Shown here: positions 16,980 through 25,527 of the stretch, piece after piece
Numbering within the stretch: position 1 is the stretch's first letter
How the letters are laid out: each line of letters opens with the position of its first letter
Source: an uncultured Arachnia sp.
GTDB lineage: Bacteria; Actinomycetota; Actinomycetes; Propionibacteriales; Propionibacteriaceae
Assembly (NCBI GenBank): GCA_947499145.1
Contig: CANMNB010000002.1
Span: 62,001-126,000 of the forward strand
Direction: 5' to 3'
DNA: 64,000 nucleotides
Position numbers and translations under genes: made by a program
The notes under the pieces: generated by a model
The model's input: the letters and a program-made list of their open reading frames with translations, nothing else
Database searches by the model: none
What the model was told of the DNA's origin: nothing

Positions 16980-18104
16980 TCAGCCCTCGAGGAGAGCCAT
17001 GCGATCGGGATCGTCGGCAAAGACCTCGGCGGCGTTGTCCTTGGTCACGACCACCGGATCCAGCTGGTAGATGTTCACGTCCACCTGGCCATTGTTGGCG
17101 GTCTCCTCCGTGGCAGGCAGTTCCTCGCCGGACTGCAACACCTGGATGAGCTCAACCGTCTTCGCGACGAGGTCATTGGTGGGCTTGGCGACGGTCGAGT
17201 ACTGCTCCCCCGCGGCGATGGAGATGATCGACTCGTTCTCCGCGTCGAGACCGGTCACGACCGGGAGGTCCATGCCAGCCTGCTTCACCGACGTCAGGAT
17301 GGCGCGCGCGATGCCGTCGTTGGGCGAGAGAACCCCGTGGATCGGCTGGTCCGAGTAGTTGCCGGACAGCAGCGAGTCCATCCGGGCCTGGGCCTTGGCG
17401 TTGTCCCAGTCGGGCGTTGCGACCTGCGTGAAGTCCTGCTGTCCGGAGACCACGACGAGGGTTCCATCATCGATCTTGGGCTGCAGCACGCTCATGGCTC
17501 CGGTGAAGAAGTTGGGGGCGTTGGGGTCCGCCGGTCCGCCACCGAAGAGCTCGATGTTGTACGGGCCGGGGCCCGTCGCCTCGAGACCTTCAAGGAGTGA
17601 CTCACCCTGGAGTTCGCCGGTGCGGACGGAACCGAACTGGACGACACCGTCGATGGCCGTGGTGTTCTCGATCAGGCGGTCGTATCCGATCACCTCGATG
17701 CCGGCGTCATGCGCCTTCTCGAGCACGGAGCCCAGCTGGGTCCCATCCACCGGCCCCACGACGATCACCTCGGCACCCTGCTCGATCATCGCCTCGATCT
17801 GCTGCTGCTGCTGCGGCACCTTGTTGTCCGCAGCCTGGATGAGCGGGTTGAAACCGGCAGCCTCGAGCTGCTCGGCAAACATCACCTCGGCCTCCTTCCA
17901 GTTCTGCGTGCCGAGCCACGGCAGGGCGACACCGACCGTCGCATCGGCGGCGAATCCCTCACCGGTTGCCTCGGCGGCGACCGACGCGTCGGTGGTGGCT
18001 CCGGGTTCGGGGGTGGTCGTGCCTTCACGGCCCTCGCCACAAGCCGTCAAGGCCATCGAGGTGACCAGGAGGCCAGTCAGGAGGCCAGCTGCCTTCATCT
18101 TCAT
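16980..18104 (-). CDS. multiple-sugar ABC substrate-binding lipoprotein (ChvE/XylF-like)
   Basis: A 374-residue exported receptor. Its signal peptide ends in lipobox LTAC (Cys about 23), followed by a Thr/Ala/Pro linker and a type I binding fold (VGVALPWLGTQNWKEAEVMF from about 58). PNDGIARAIL and GLDAENESI match ChvE/XylF-type pentose/hexose receptors. It is the last gene of an ATPase-permease-SBP operon read leftwards. The 134-bp gap to the permease holds the perfect palindrome GGGCATCGATGCCC (18153-18166) and other small hairpins that may tune its mRNA. Start ATG 18104 with AAAGGA upstream. Confidence 0.9.
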   Translation of the reverse strand: MKMKAAGLLTGLLVTSMALTACGEGREGTTTPEPGATTDASVAAEATGEGFAADATVGVALPWLGTQNWKEAEVMFAEQLEAAGFNPLIQAADNKVPQQQQQIEAMIEQGAEVIVVGPVDGTQLGSVLEKAHDAGIEVIGYDRLIENTTAIDGVVQFGSVRTGELQGESLLEGLEATGPGPYNIELFGGGPADPNAPNFFTGAMSVLQPKIDDGTLVVVSGQQDFTQVATPDWDNAKAQARMDSLLSGNYSDQPIHGVLSPNDGIARAILTSVKQAGMDLPVVTGLDAENESIISIAAGEQYSTVAKPTNDLVAKTVELIQVLQSGEELPATEETANNGQVDVNIYQLDPVVVTKDNAAEVFADDPDRMALLEG

Positions 18105-18238
18105 TGCAGTTCCTTTCAAAGGTGGTCCCGGCCGGACTGTCCGGTTCGGGATGGGCATCGATGCCCGGGCGGCGCGCGTTGGGCGCACTGGGCCGGGGAG
18201 ACGTCGGTGACGACGCCACCCTGGGTTGTGGTGACGAA

Positions 18239-19537
18239 TTACTGCTGCCGTGAGGTCGGGATCGTGTCGGAGGCGTCCACCACCGGCCCCTCGTCCACGG
18301 GGACGGCGGGTTCCAGGACCGGAGCAGGCTCGCTGCGGAAGCGCCGCGTGAGGCTCCCGATCAGGGACGGCCGTCCCTGTTGCTTGTTGTAGACGTCGAA
18401 TGCGACGGCCGCCAGGAGCACCAGCCCCTTGATCACCTGGGTCTGGTCGGCACCGACACCCAGCAGCATGAGTCCGCTGTTGAGCACGGCCATCACCAGG
18501 CCGCCGATCATCGAGCCGATGACGGTACCGATGCCGCCCGAGACGGCAGCGCCACCGATGAAGACCGCCGCGATCGCGTCGAGTTCCCACATCGTCCCGT
18601 CCGACGGGCCTGCAGCAGTGGCACGGCCGACGAAGAGGATGCCGGCGATGGCTGCGAGGAAGCTCATGTTCAGCATCACGAGGAAGTACGTCCTGGCAGT
18701 GTTGACGCCGGACAGCGCGGCTGCGGCCTTGTTTCCGCCGACGGCGTAGATGTGGCGTCCGAAGCGGGTGCGCTGCGTCAAGACGTGGTAGATGATCACC
18801 AGGATCACGAGGATCACTCCCGGGATCGGGAATGATGTGCCGGGGCGACCGCTACCGAACAGCCAGGTGACGTAGCCGATCACCACGACGATGAGGGCGA
18901 TCCGCACCAAGCTTGCCCACAGGGGCGCCTCGGCACCGCGCTCGAGAGCGTGGGCGCGCCGCTTGAACTCACTCCAGATGAACCACGCGGAGGCCAGGAT
19001 CCCGAGGAGCAGGGTGGAGTTGTTCAGACCGGTGAACGAAGGCCCCCACTCGGGAAGGTAGCCGGCACCGAAGAACTTGTATTCGCTGGGCACGGGGACC
19101 GAGATGGACTGGGACATCCAAATGACCAGTCCGCGGAAGATCATCATGCCCGCGAGGGTGGTGATGAAGCCGGGGATGCCGACCTTGGCGAGCCAGAAGC
19201 CGTGCCAGGCACCGATGAGGGCGCCAGCCAACAGGCCCGCGAGGATGCCCGCCCACCATGGGAACCCATAGGTGGCGGTGGTCAACGCCGTCGTCATTCC
19301 CACGAACCCCGCCACGGAGCCGACGGAGAGGTCGATCTGGCCGATGACGATGACCATCACCATGCCGATCGCAAGGATGAGTACGTAGGCGTTGCCGGAG
19401 ATGAGGTTCTGGAAGTTCGACGAGGTCAGCATCCGGCCGCCGGACGCGAGATCGAAGATGACGGCCAGGAGCACCAGCGCCAGGGCCATCGTGTATTGCT
19501 GGAGGTTGCTCCCGAGGACTTGCTTGAGTGCCTTCAT
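18239..19537 (-). CDS. mmsB: multiple-sugar ABC permease (MmsB/GguB/XylH-like)
   Basis: A 432-residue permease, longer than RbsC (about 320) and matching the XylH/GguB size class. It has about 10-12 hydrophobic segments and the motif VIGQIDLSVGSVAGFVGM (about 65). A central charged loop (SEFKRRAHALERG, about 190) is typical of XylH-like proteins, and the C-terminal tail is polar. It lies 22 bp downstream of the ATPase gene and is clearly in the same operon. Confidence 0.88.
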   Translation of the reverse strand: MKALKQVLGSNLQQYTMALALVLLAVIFDLASGGRMLTSSNFQNLISGNAYVLILAIGMVMVIVIGQIDLSVGSVAGFVGMTTALTTATYGFPWWAGILAGLLAGALIGAWHGFWLAKVGIPGFITTLAGMMIFRGLVIWMSQSISVPVPSEYKFFGAGYLPEWGPSFTGLNNSTLLLGILASAWFIWSEFKRRAHALERGAEAPLWASLVRIALIVVVIGYVTWLFGSGRPGTSFPIPGVILVILVIIYHVLTQRTRFGRHIYAVGGNKAAAALSGVNTARTYFLVMLNMSFLAAIAGILFVGRATAAGPSDGTMWELDAIAAVFIGGAAVSGGIGTVIGSMIGGLVMAVLNSGLMLLGVGADQTQVIKGLVLLAAVAFDVYNKQQGRPSLIGSLTRRFRSEPAPVLEPAVPVDEGPVVDASDTIPTSRQQ

Positions 19538-19559
19538 TCTTATTCGTTTCCGTTCCGGG

Positions 19560-21119
19560 TCAGGCCGACAACGCTGCGGCAGAAGTGGTGCTGGTGGTGG
19601 TCATGCGACGCATGAGGGTTTCCTGATCGGCATCGGCAGCCGCCAGCTCCCCGGTGATCCGGCCCTCACAGATGGTGTAGATCCGGTCACAGATACCGAG
19701 CAACTCCGGCAGCTCGGAGGAGATCACGACCACTGCCTTGCCGGAGTCGGCGAGCGCGTGGATGAGCTTGTAGATCTCGTACTTGGCACCGACGTCGATG
19801 CCGCGCGTGGGTTCGTCGAGGATGAGCAGCTGGGGTTCCGGGTACATCCACTTGGCGAGGACGACCTTCTGCTGGTTGCCGCCCGAGAGGGTCGCCACGC
19901 CCACGTCGACGCTGGGCGCCTTGATCCGCAGCTCGGAGCGGTACTTCTCAGCGACGGCTGACTCCTTGCGGGGACTCAGCAGGAAGCGCGTCACGATGTC
20001 CTTGAGGTTCGCCGAGACGATCGTGCTCTTGATGTCATCGATCAGGTTGAGGCCCAGGCTCTTGCGGTCCTCGGTCACGTACGCGATCCCCCGATCGATG
20101 GCCTGGGACACGGTGTGCGTCTCGATCCGCTCACCGCCCAGGAACATCTCGCCCGACAGCCACCTCCCGTAGGAGCGCCCGAAGATGGAGCGCGCGAGCT
20201 CGGTGCGTCCAGCACCCATCAGCCCCGCGAAGCCCACCACTTCCCCGGCCCGGACGGTGAAGCCTGCGTCCCGGGCGACCAGCCGTCCGGGCATGGACGG
20301 ATGCTCGACGTTCCAACCCCGGACCTCGAAGAGCACGTCGCCGATGTGGGGCGTACGCGCGGGATACCGGTTCTCAATCGACCGACCGACCATCGCGCGG
20401 ATGATGCGGTCCTCGTCGACCTCGCCAGCAACGACGTCATAGGTCTCCACGGTGCGGCCGTCACGAATGACGGTGACGGCATCGGAGACGGCGGCGATTT
20501 CATTGAGCTTGTGGGAGATCATGATCTGCGTGATTCCCTTGGCCTTCAACCCGCGCATCAGTTCGAGGAGGTTGTGGGAGTCGTCTTCGTTCAGGGCCGA
20601 CGTCGGCTCGTCGAGGATCAGGAGCTTCACGTTCTTGGCCAATGCCTTGGCGATCTCGATCAGTTGCTGCTGACCCACCCCCAGTGTCTTGACCGGAGTA
20701 TCGGGATCGATGTCGAGCCCGACGCGCGCCAGCAACTCCAACGCCCGCAACCGCGCGGCCTGCCAGTCGATCAGGAGACCTGACATGACCTCTGACCCGA
20801 GGAAGAGGTTCTCCGTCACCGACAGTTCGGGGATCAGCGCCAATTCCTGGTGGATGATGACGATGCCGCGCTCCTCGGAGGCCTTGATACCGCTGAAACG
20901 GACCACCTCGGACTCCAGGGCGATCTCTCCGTCATAGGTGCCGTGGGGGTAAACGCCGGAGAGCACCTTCATCAGGGTGGACTTGCCCGCGCCGTTCTCG
21001 CCGCAGATGGCGTGGATGTCCCCCCGGCGGACGTTCATGGTGACCCCGTCGAGTGCTTTGACACCCGGAAACTCCTTGGTGATTCCCCGCATCGACAGCA
21101 ACACATGCCCTTGGTCCAT
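19560..21119 (-). CDS. mmsA: multiple-sugar ABC ATPase (MmsA/GguA-like)
   Basis: A 519-residue double ATPase. Domain 1 has GENGAGKST (about 41), signature LGVGQQQLIEIAKAL and Walker B LLILDEPTSALN. Domain 2 has GLMGAGRTE, signature LSGGNQQKVVLAKWM and LLILDEPTRGIDVG. It is the first gene of the leftward operon and its promoter region contains the 13-bp inverted repeat at 21227-21261 shared with the divergent ROK gene. Start ATG, CAGGT upstream. Confidence 0.9.
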   Translation of the reverse strand: MDQGHVLLSMRGITKEFPGVKALDGVTMNVRRGDIHAICGENGAGKSTLMKVLSGVYPHGTYDGEIALESEVVRFSGIKASEERGIVIIHQELALIPELSVTENLFLGSEVMSGLLIDWQAARLRALELLARVGLDIDPDTPVKTLGVGQQQLIEIAKALAKNVKLLILDEPTSALNEDDSHNLLELMRGLKAKGITQIMISHKLNEIAAVSDAVTVIRDGRTVETYDVVAGEVDEDRIIRAMVGRSIENRYPARTPHIGDVLFEVRGWNVEHPSMPGRLVARDAGFTVRAGEVVGFAGLMGAGRTELARSIFGRSYGRWLSGEMFLGGERIETHTVSQAIDRGIAYVTEDRKSLGLNLIDDIKSTIVSANLKDIVTRFLLSPRKESAVAEKYRSELRIKAPSVDVGVATLSGGNQQKVVLAKWMYPEPQLLILDEPTRGIDVGAKYEIYKLIHALADSGKAVVVISSELPELLGICDRIYTICEGRITGELAAADADQETLMRRMTTTSTTSAAALSA

Positions 21120-21226
21120 ACCTGCCCCACGTCCCCTTCGACTAGGTGGGAGTGCGACGATCCCTGTCGCTACCCCGATGAACCGAACGCTAGGTCCACC
21201 GACACCTTGTCGTCAACTCTTGAACC

Positions 21227-21261
21227 CAATCGTTACCAAACCGTGACGTTGGTAACGATTG
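21227..21261. promoter_or_regulatory. 13-bp inverted-repeat operator in the mmsA / ROK divergent promoter
   Basis: CAATCGTTACCAA (21227-21239) and TTGGTAACGATTG (21249-21261) are perfect inverted repeats with a 9-nt spacer. They lie between the divergent genes starting at 21119 and 21378. It is probably the binding site of the ROK regulator next to it, or of the LacI protein at 23310. Confidence 0.7.
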
Positions 21262-21377
21262 CAGTTGCTGTGACTAGCGGTTTTGCAGATACGATCACTC
21301 ACCGCATCGTGGGCCGGTTGAGTTTTCAGTCCAAACTCACCCGATGGTCGTTCGGCCGCCCCTGATAGCCTGTGAGC

Positions 21378-22553
21378 GTGAACAGCGTGGCACGGGCTCC
21401 CGGCTCCCAGCCCTCGCTGCGCGAAGCCAACAGCGCGCGCATCGTTGAAGCTGTGAAGGCGTACGGCCGCATCACGCAGGTCGAGTTGGCGAGCGCGACG
21501 GGGCTGTCCGCGGCCACCGTGTCCAACATCGTCAAGCAACTGCAGGACCAGGGACTCGTGGAGACCAGCGCCACGACGCGCTCGGGTCGGCGAGCCCAGC
21601 TGGTGTCCCTCGCAACCTCAACGGCTCTGGCCGTGGGAATCCACATCGGTCCCCGCTCGCTGGACCTCGTGATAGCCGATGCCACACTTGAGGTCCGCGC
21701 CTCCAAGAGGCTCCCGCTCCCGCCGGACCACCGATCCGACACCACCCTCGACCGAGCCGCAATGCTCATCGCGGATGTCGCCGACGAGGTGGGCGCGTCC
21801 ATGGACCGGATCGCGGGCGTCGGGCTCGCCCTGCCCTCCAGTGTGGGCATGGGCCGCCGTCGCGACGCCTACCAACTCCCCGGCTGGTCTGAGGTTGACG
21901 TGCACCAGCTCCTGGAGGCCCGCATCCAGCGGCCGGTGATCGTCCTCAAGGAGGCCGACGCCGGGGCTCTGGCCGAGTCCAGGTTGGGTTCGCTCCGCGG
22001 GGCTCGGAACGCCATCTACGTGCACGCCTCACACGACACGGAGGCCAGCCTCCTGTTCTCGGGCACCGTCCACGGCGGTCTCGGTGGCGCCGCAGGTGCG
22101 CTCGGCCACGTCCAGGTGGACCCCTCGGGGCGTATCTGCGCGTGCGGCGCACGAGGGTGCCTGACCACCCGCGTCTCGGGAGAGGCGTTGGCCGAACTGG
22201 TCCGGATGAGCCACGGACCCATGGATCTGCGGGCGATCGTGAGGGCGGCCCGCGACGGTGATCCGGGATGCCGGCAGGTCGTGACGGACGCCGCCAGCTT
22301 GATCGGGATCGCCCTCGCGGACCTCGCCACCGTCCTGGCTCCGGACCGGATCACCTTCGGCGGCGAGTTGACAACGATCGGGGAGGCCTTCGTGACGCCG
22401 CTACGCCATGCCCTCAGCGCGCGACCCCTGTTGCCCTCGGTTGACCAACTCCTGGTGGAGCCGGCCTTTCCGATGGATGGCTCCGCACGAGGTGCCCTCG
22501 TCGCGCTGCAGGACACGATCATCCCCTCACCTGCCCGATCGATGGAAGGATGA
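21378..22553 (+). CDS. ROK-family transcriptional regulator (NagC/XylR-like)
   Basis: A 391-residue protein. A MarR-like winged helix lies at about 15-75 (ARIVEAVKAYGRITQVELA). The ROK sugar-kinase-like domain follows, with the zinc motif CACGARGCL (about 258) preceded by a His in GHVQVDPSG. The kinase ATP motif is degenerate, so it should be a sensor and not an enzyme. It is divergent from the mmsAB-type operon and probably represses it. GTG 21378 is 6 nt after TAGCCT (21366-21371), a leaderless pattern; GTG 21372 is in frame but touches the -10 box. Confidence 0.88.
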   Translation: MNSVARAPGSQPSLREANSARIVEAVKAYGRITQVELASATGLSAATVSNIVKQLQDQGLVETSATTRSGRRAQLVSLATSTALAVGIHIGPRSLDLVIADATLEVRASKRLPLPPDHRSDTTLDRAAMLIADVADEVGASMDRIAGVGLALPSSVGMGRRRDAYQLPGWSEVDVHQLLEARIQRPVIVLKEADAGALAESRLGSLRGARNAIYVHASHDTEASLLFSGTVHGGLGGAAGALGHVQVDPSGRICACGARGCLTTRVSGEALAELVRMSHGPMDLRAIVRAARDGDPGCRQVVTDAASLIGIALADLATVLAPDRITFGGELTTIGEAFVTPLRHALSARPLLPSVDQLLVEPAFPMDGSARGALVALQDTIIPSPARSMEG

Positions 22554-22557
22554 CGAC

Positions 22558-23328
22558 ATGCAATCGCCCAGTCCGATCCTTGCTCTCGAGGGCGTGAGCA
22601 AGAGCTTCGGCGGTGTTCAGGCGCTCGTCGATGTGGATCTGCGCCTCTTCCCGGGGGAAGTCGTGGCGCTCGTCGGGGACAACGCCGCAGGCAAGTCCAC
22701 CGTCGCCCGCATGATCTCCGGCGTCTACCAACCGGACGCGGGCCGCGTGCTCTTCGACGGCAGAGCCGTCAGCATCCCGTCGGCCCAGGCAGCGTTTGCC
22801 ATGGGCATCGCGGCGGTGTTCCAGGAGTTCGCCCTCGCCGAGAATCTGGACGTGACGTCCAACATCTTCCTGGGACGTGAGTTGAATGGCCCCGGCGGGT
22901 TGCTTGACGTCCAGCGCATGGATGACCTGGCGCGCTCCTACCTCCGACAGCTCAACGCCCGCATCCCGGACCTCCGCACGCCGCTCGTCCACCTGTCAGC
23001 GGGCCAGCGCCAATGCGTGGCCATCGCCCGCACCCTGGTGAGCCGTCCCCGCATCGTTGTGCTGGACGAGCCGACGGCCTCACTGTCGGTCAGCCAGACG
23101 GCGGAGGTACTCAGTTACGTCGAGAGCCTGCGTGACCTCGGCCTCGGCGTCCTCCTCATCAGCCACAACCTCAATGACGTTCGGGCCGTGGCCGACCGAA
23201 TCGAGGTACTCCGGCACGGTCGCAACAACGGCTCGTTCCTGGCGCCCACCGCCACCTACGAGGAAGTCCTGTCCGCCATCACCGGGGCTACCTCGCACAG
23301 GAAGCATCCGTGGACCGCCGGCCGATGA
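22558..23328 (+). CDS. single-domain sugar ABC ATPase (FrcA-like), no permease beside it
   Basis: A 256-residue ATP-binding protein. Walker A is GDNAAGKST (about 40), the signature LSAGQRQCVAIART (where most ABC proteins read LSGGQ; FrcA of the fructose importer also has AGQRQ), and Walker B is RIVVLDEPTAS. Unlike RbsA/MglA it has one domain. It lies 4 bp behind the ROK gene and runs into the LacI gene, with no permease or receptor in the set. It may energise a transporter encoded elsewhere. Start ATG with GGAAGGA upstream. Confidence 0.85.
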   Translation: MQSPSPILALEGVSKSFGGVQALVDVDLRLFPGEVVALVGDNAAGKSTVARMISGVYQPDAGRVLFDGRAVSIPSAQAAFAMGIAAVFQEFALAENLDVTSNIFLGRELNGPGGLLDVQRMDDLARSYLRQLNARIPDLRTPLVHLSAGQRQCVAIARTLVSRPRIVVLDEPTASLSVSQTAEVLSYVESLRDLGLGVLLISHNLNDVRAVADRIEVLRHGRNNGSFLAPTATYEEVLSAITGATSHRKHPWTAGR

Positions 23329-24332
23329 CCCGGCCCACCATGAAGGACGTGGCCGAGGCTGCCGGCGTGGCCGTCACCACTGTCTCCCGAGTCGTCAACC
23401 AGGACCCGCTGGTGGCCGACGGCACCCGCGACCGCGTGCTGGCCGCGATTGCGAAGCTCCACTACCAGCCTGACCTCCATGCCGGCCAACTGCGCCGCCG
23501 GGGGCGTACCAATACCTTGGGTCTCCTGGTCGGGAACGTGGCCAACCCATTCTCCGGGGCCGTGCACCGGGCCGTTGAGGACGTCGCTCGACAGCGCCAC
23601 GTGGCCGTGTTCGCCTCCAGTCTCGACGACGATCCCTCACGCGAGCGGGAAGCTGTCGAGGCCTTCCTCCGGCGTCGGGTGGACGGACTGATCCTCACCA
23701 CCGTCGGAGATGACCAGGCCTATCTCGGCAGAGAGATCGAGCGCGGCACGCCCATCGTGTTCGTCGACCGTCGGCCGTCCGGGTTGGTGGCCGACACGGT
23801 GATCTCGAACAATTACGACGGGGCCCGGATTGCCGTGTCACACTTGGCCGACCAGGGACACCGTCGGATCGCCTTCCTCGGCGACGACGAGACGATCTTC
23901 ACCGCACGGGAGCGCCGTCGGGGCTTCCTCGACGAATGTCGCGCCCGGGGTCTGGACATGACACCCGAGTTCCTCGTGGGCAACCTCCGAAACGAACACG
24001 AGTCCGCCGCTGCCACAGCCCAGCTCATGGCCCTCCCCACCCCGCCCACCGCCCTGTTCCCCGCACAGAACCTGATCTCCATGGGAGTGATCGCTGCCTT
24101 GCAGGCAGGCGGAGCCGCGACCAGCATCGCCGTGGTCGGGTTCGACGACATTCCCACCAGCGATTTGCTTGATCCACCCCTCACCGTGGTGGCACAGGAT
24201 CCTCGGCGGATCGGGGAGGAGGCGGCCAAGATCGTGTTCGCCAGGCTCGACGGCGAGGTGCGCGCACCGAAGGAGATCGTCATCCCCACCCGGCTCGTCG
24301 TCCGGGGCTCGGGAGAGGTTCATCCACGCTGA
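23310..24332 (+). CDS. LacI-family transcriptional regulator
   Basis: A 340-residue regulator. The helix-turn-helix MKDVAEAAGVAVTTVSRVVN (about 11-30) is followed by the hinge AGQLRRRG and an effector domain (about 63-335). GTG 23310 has AGGAAG 5 nt upstream and lies inside the ATPase gene. ATG 23325 overlaps the ATPase stop and is the alternative, 5 codons shorter. It is co-transcribed with the ROK regulator and ATPase, giving one transcript with two sugar regulators of different families. Confidence 0.88.
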   Translation: MDRRPMTRPTMKDVAEAAGVAVTTVSRVVNQDPLVADGTRDRVLAAIAKLHYQPDLHAGQLRRRGRTNTLGLLVGNVANPFSGAVHRAVEDVARQRHVAVFASSLDDDPSREREAVEAFLRRRVDGLILTTVGDDQAYLGREIERGTPIVFVDRRPSGLVADTVISNNYDGARIAVSHLADQGHRRIAFLGDDETIFTARERRRGFLDECRARGLDMTPEFLVGNLRNEHESAAATAQLMALPTPPTALFPAQNLISMGVIAALQAGGAATSIAVVGFDDIPTSDLLDPPLTVVAQDPRRIGEEAAKIVFARLDGEVRAPKEIVIPTRLVVRGSGEVHPR

Positions 24333-24385
24333 CATTCAGACTTCAGTCGGATGAGGCCACCGCTGCACGCCCGTAGACTGGACCC

Positions 24386-25036
24386 GTGACCACCCCCTCC
24401 CACCCCCATCCCGAGGGCATCCGCCAGATGCGCTGTTCCGACGAGGACAGGGAACTGGTCGCGCGCGTCCTGGGCAACGCCTTCGCCGAGGGACGCCTGA
24501 CCAGGGAGGAGCACGAGGAGCGGATCACGCAGGCCTACGGCGCGCGGACTTTCGGAGACCTCAATCCACTGGTGGCCGATCTCGTCCCGGTGGCCCACCA
24601 GTTCCCGGCCCCGAGGTCACCACAGCCCGTCGCGGCACGGCCCGGCCCTCGTCCGCCACTACCTCTCGCCGAGTTCCGGTCCGGAACCGCCATCCTCTCC
24701 AGCTACAAACCCGGCGGCCCGCTGGACGTGGGGCCGAGCGTCAGCGTCACCACGTTCATGGGTGACGCGAAGATCGACCTCGTCGGCGCACGCTTCCAGC
24801 ACGCGGAGACCGTCATCCACGTGAACTGTGTATTGGGCGACGTCAAGATCCGCATCGGTGAGGGCGTGACCATCGTCGACAACGTCACCACCATCCTCGG
24901 CGACTACAAGTGCAGCGGCGCAGTGCCTCGGCCCGGCGGACCGATCGTCCGCATCGCCGGCTACTCCATGCTGGGTGACATCAAGGTCCTCGGCCCCGAC
25001 AGCCCCGCCCGCAAGTACGAACGGTTCGTGAGATGA
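24386..25036 (+). CDS. DUF1707 protein with LiaF-like C-terminal domain
   Basis: A 216-residue protein. The N-terminal DUF1707/SHOCT-like module is MRCSDEDRELVARVLGNAFAEGRLTREEHEERITQAYGA (about 13-51; only the pattern is diagnostic). A Pro-rich linker follows, then a C-terminal beta-rich domain (about 105-205) with repeats such as TFMGDAKIDL, CVLGDVKIRI and SMLGDIKVLG, typical of cell-wall-stress LiaF/DUF2154 proteins. No membrane span is visible. It overlaps the PH-domain gene (ATGA). It starts with GTG 6 nt after TAGACT (24374-24379). Confidence 0.82.
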   Translation: MTTPSHPHPEGIRQMRCSDEDRELVARVLGNAFAEGRLTREEHEERITQAYGARTFGDLNPLVADLVPVAHQFPAPRSPQPVAARPGPRPPLPLAEFRSGTAILSSYKPGGPLDVGPSVSVTTFMGDAKIDLVGARFQHAETVIHVNCVLGDVKIRIGEGVTIVDNVTTILGDYKCSGAVPRPGGPIVRIAGYSMLGDIKVLGPDSPARKYERFVR

Positions 25037-25527
25037 GCTCGATGGCCCCCTTGTTCGCCCCTCCCGGCATCGAGTGGCGTCGCCTCTCGCCGCAGTACCT
25101 CAAGCTGAAGCTCCTGATGATCGCCACGGTATGGCCCATCCTGATCGCCATCGTGGTGGCTCCACTCGCGTGGCTCGAATGGCAGTCCTGGTGGATGGTG
25201 CTCCTGGGCCTCGTGGTGGTCTGGGCCTGGCGGATCTGGCGTGCCCCCCGTGCCTACCGGCGGTGGGGTTATGCCGAGACCGACACCGACGTGTACCTCA
25301 CGCGAGGTCTCGCGTGGCGGCAGCTGACATGCGTGCCCTACGGGCGGATGCAGCTGGTCAACGTCCAGTCGGGTCCCATCGAACGCGCATTCGGTCTCGC
25401 CAGCGTCGAGATGGTCACCTCCTCGACCAGCGGCTCCATCTCCATCCCGGGCCTGACCCCGAGCGACGCAGCCGAACTGCGCGACCGTCTGATCGAGCGC
25501 GGCGAGCTGCTCCAGACCGGCATCTGA
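25033..25527 (+). CDS. bacterial PH-domain (bPH2, YdbS-like) membrane protein
   Basis: A 164-residue protein. Two hydrophobic segments (about 28-50 and 53-68) precede a bPH2 domain (about 75-160) with GYAETDTDVYLTRGLAWR, VPYGRMQLVNVQSGPIER and FGLASVEM. It overlaps both neighbours by four bases or fewer and forms a YdbS/YdbT-type pair with the next gene; in Bacillus such pairs protect against membrane-active agents. Function here is inferred from that family. Confidence 0.85.
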   Translation: MSSMAPLFAPPGIEWRRLSPQYLKLKLLMIATVWPILIAIVVAPLAWLEWQSWWMVLLGLVVVWAWRIWRAPRAYRRWGYAETDTDVYLTRGLAWRQLTCVPYGRMQLVNVQSGPIERAFGLASVEMVTSSTSGSISIPGLTPSDAAELRDRLIERGELLQTGI

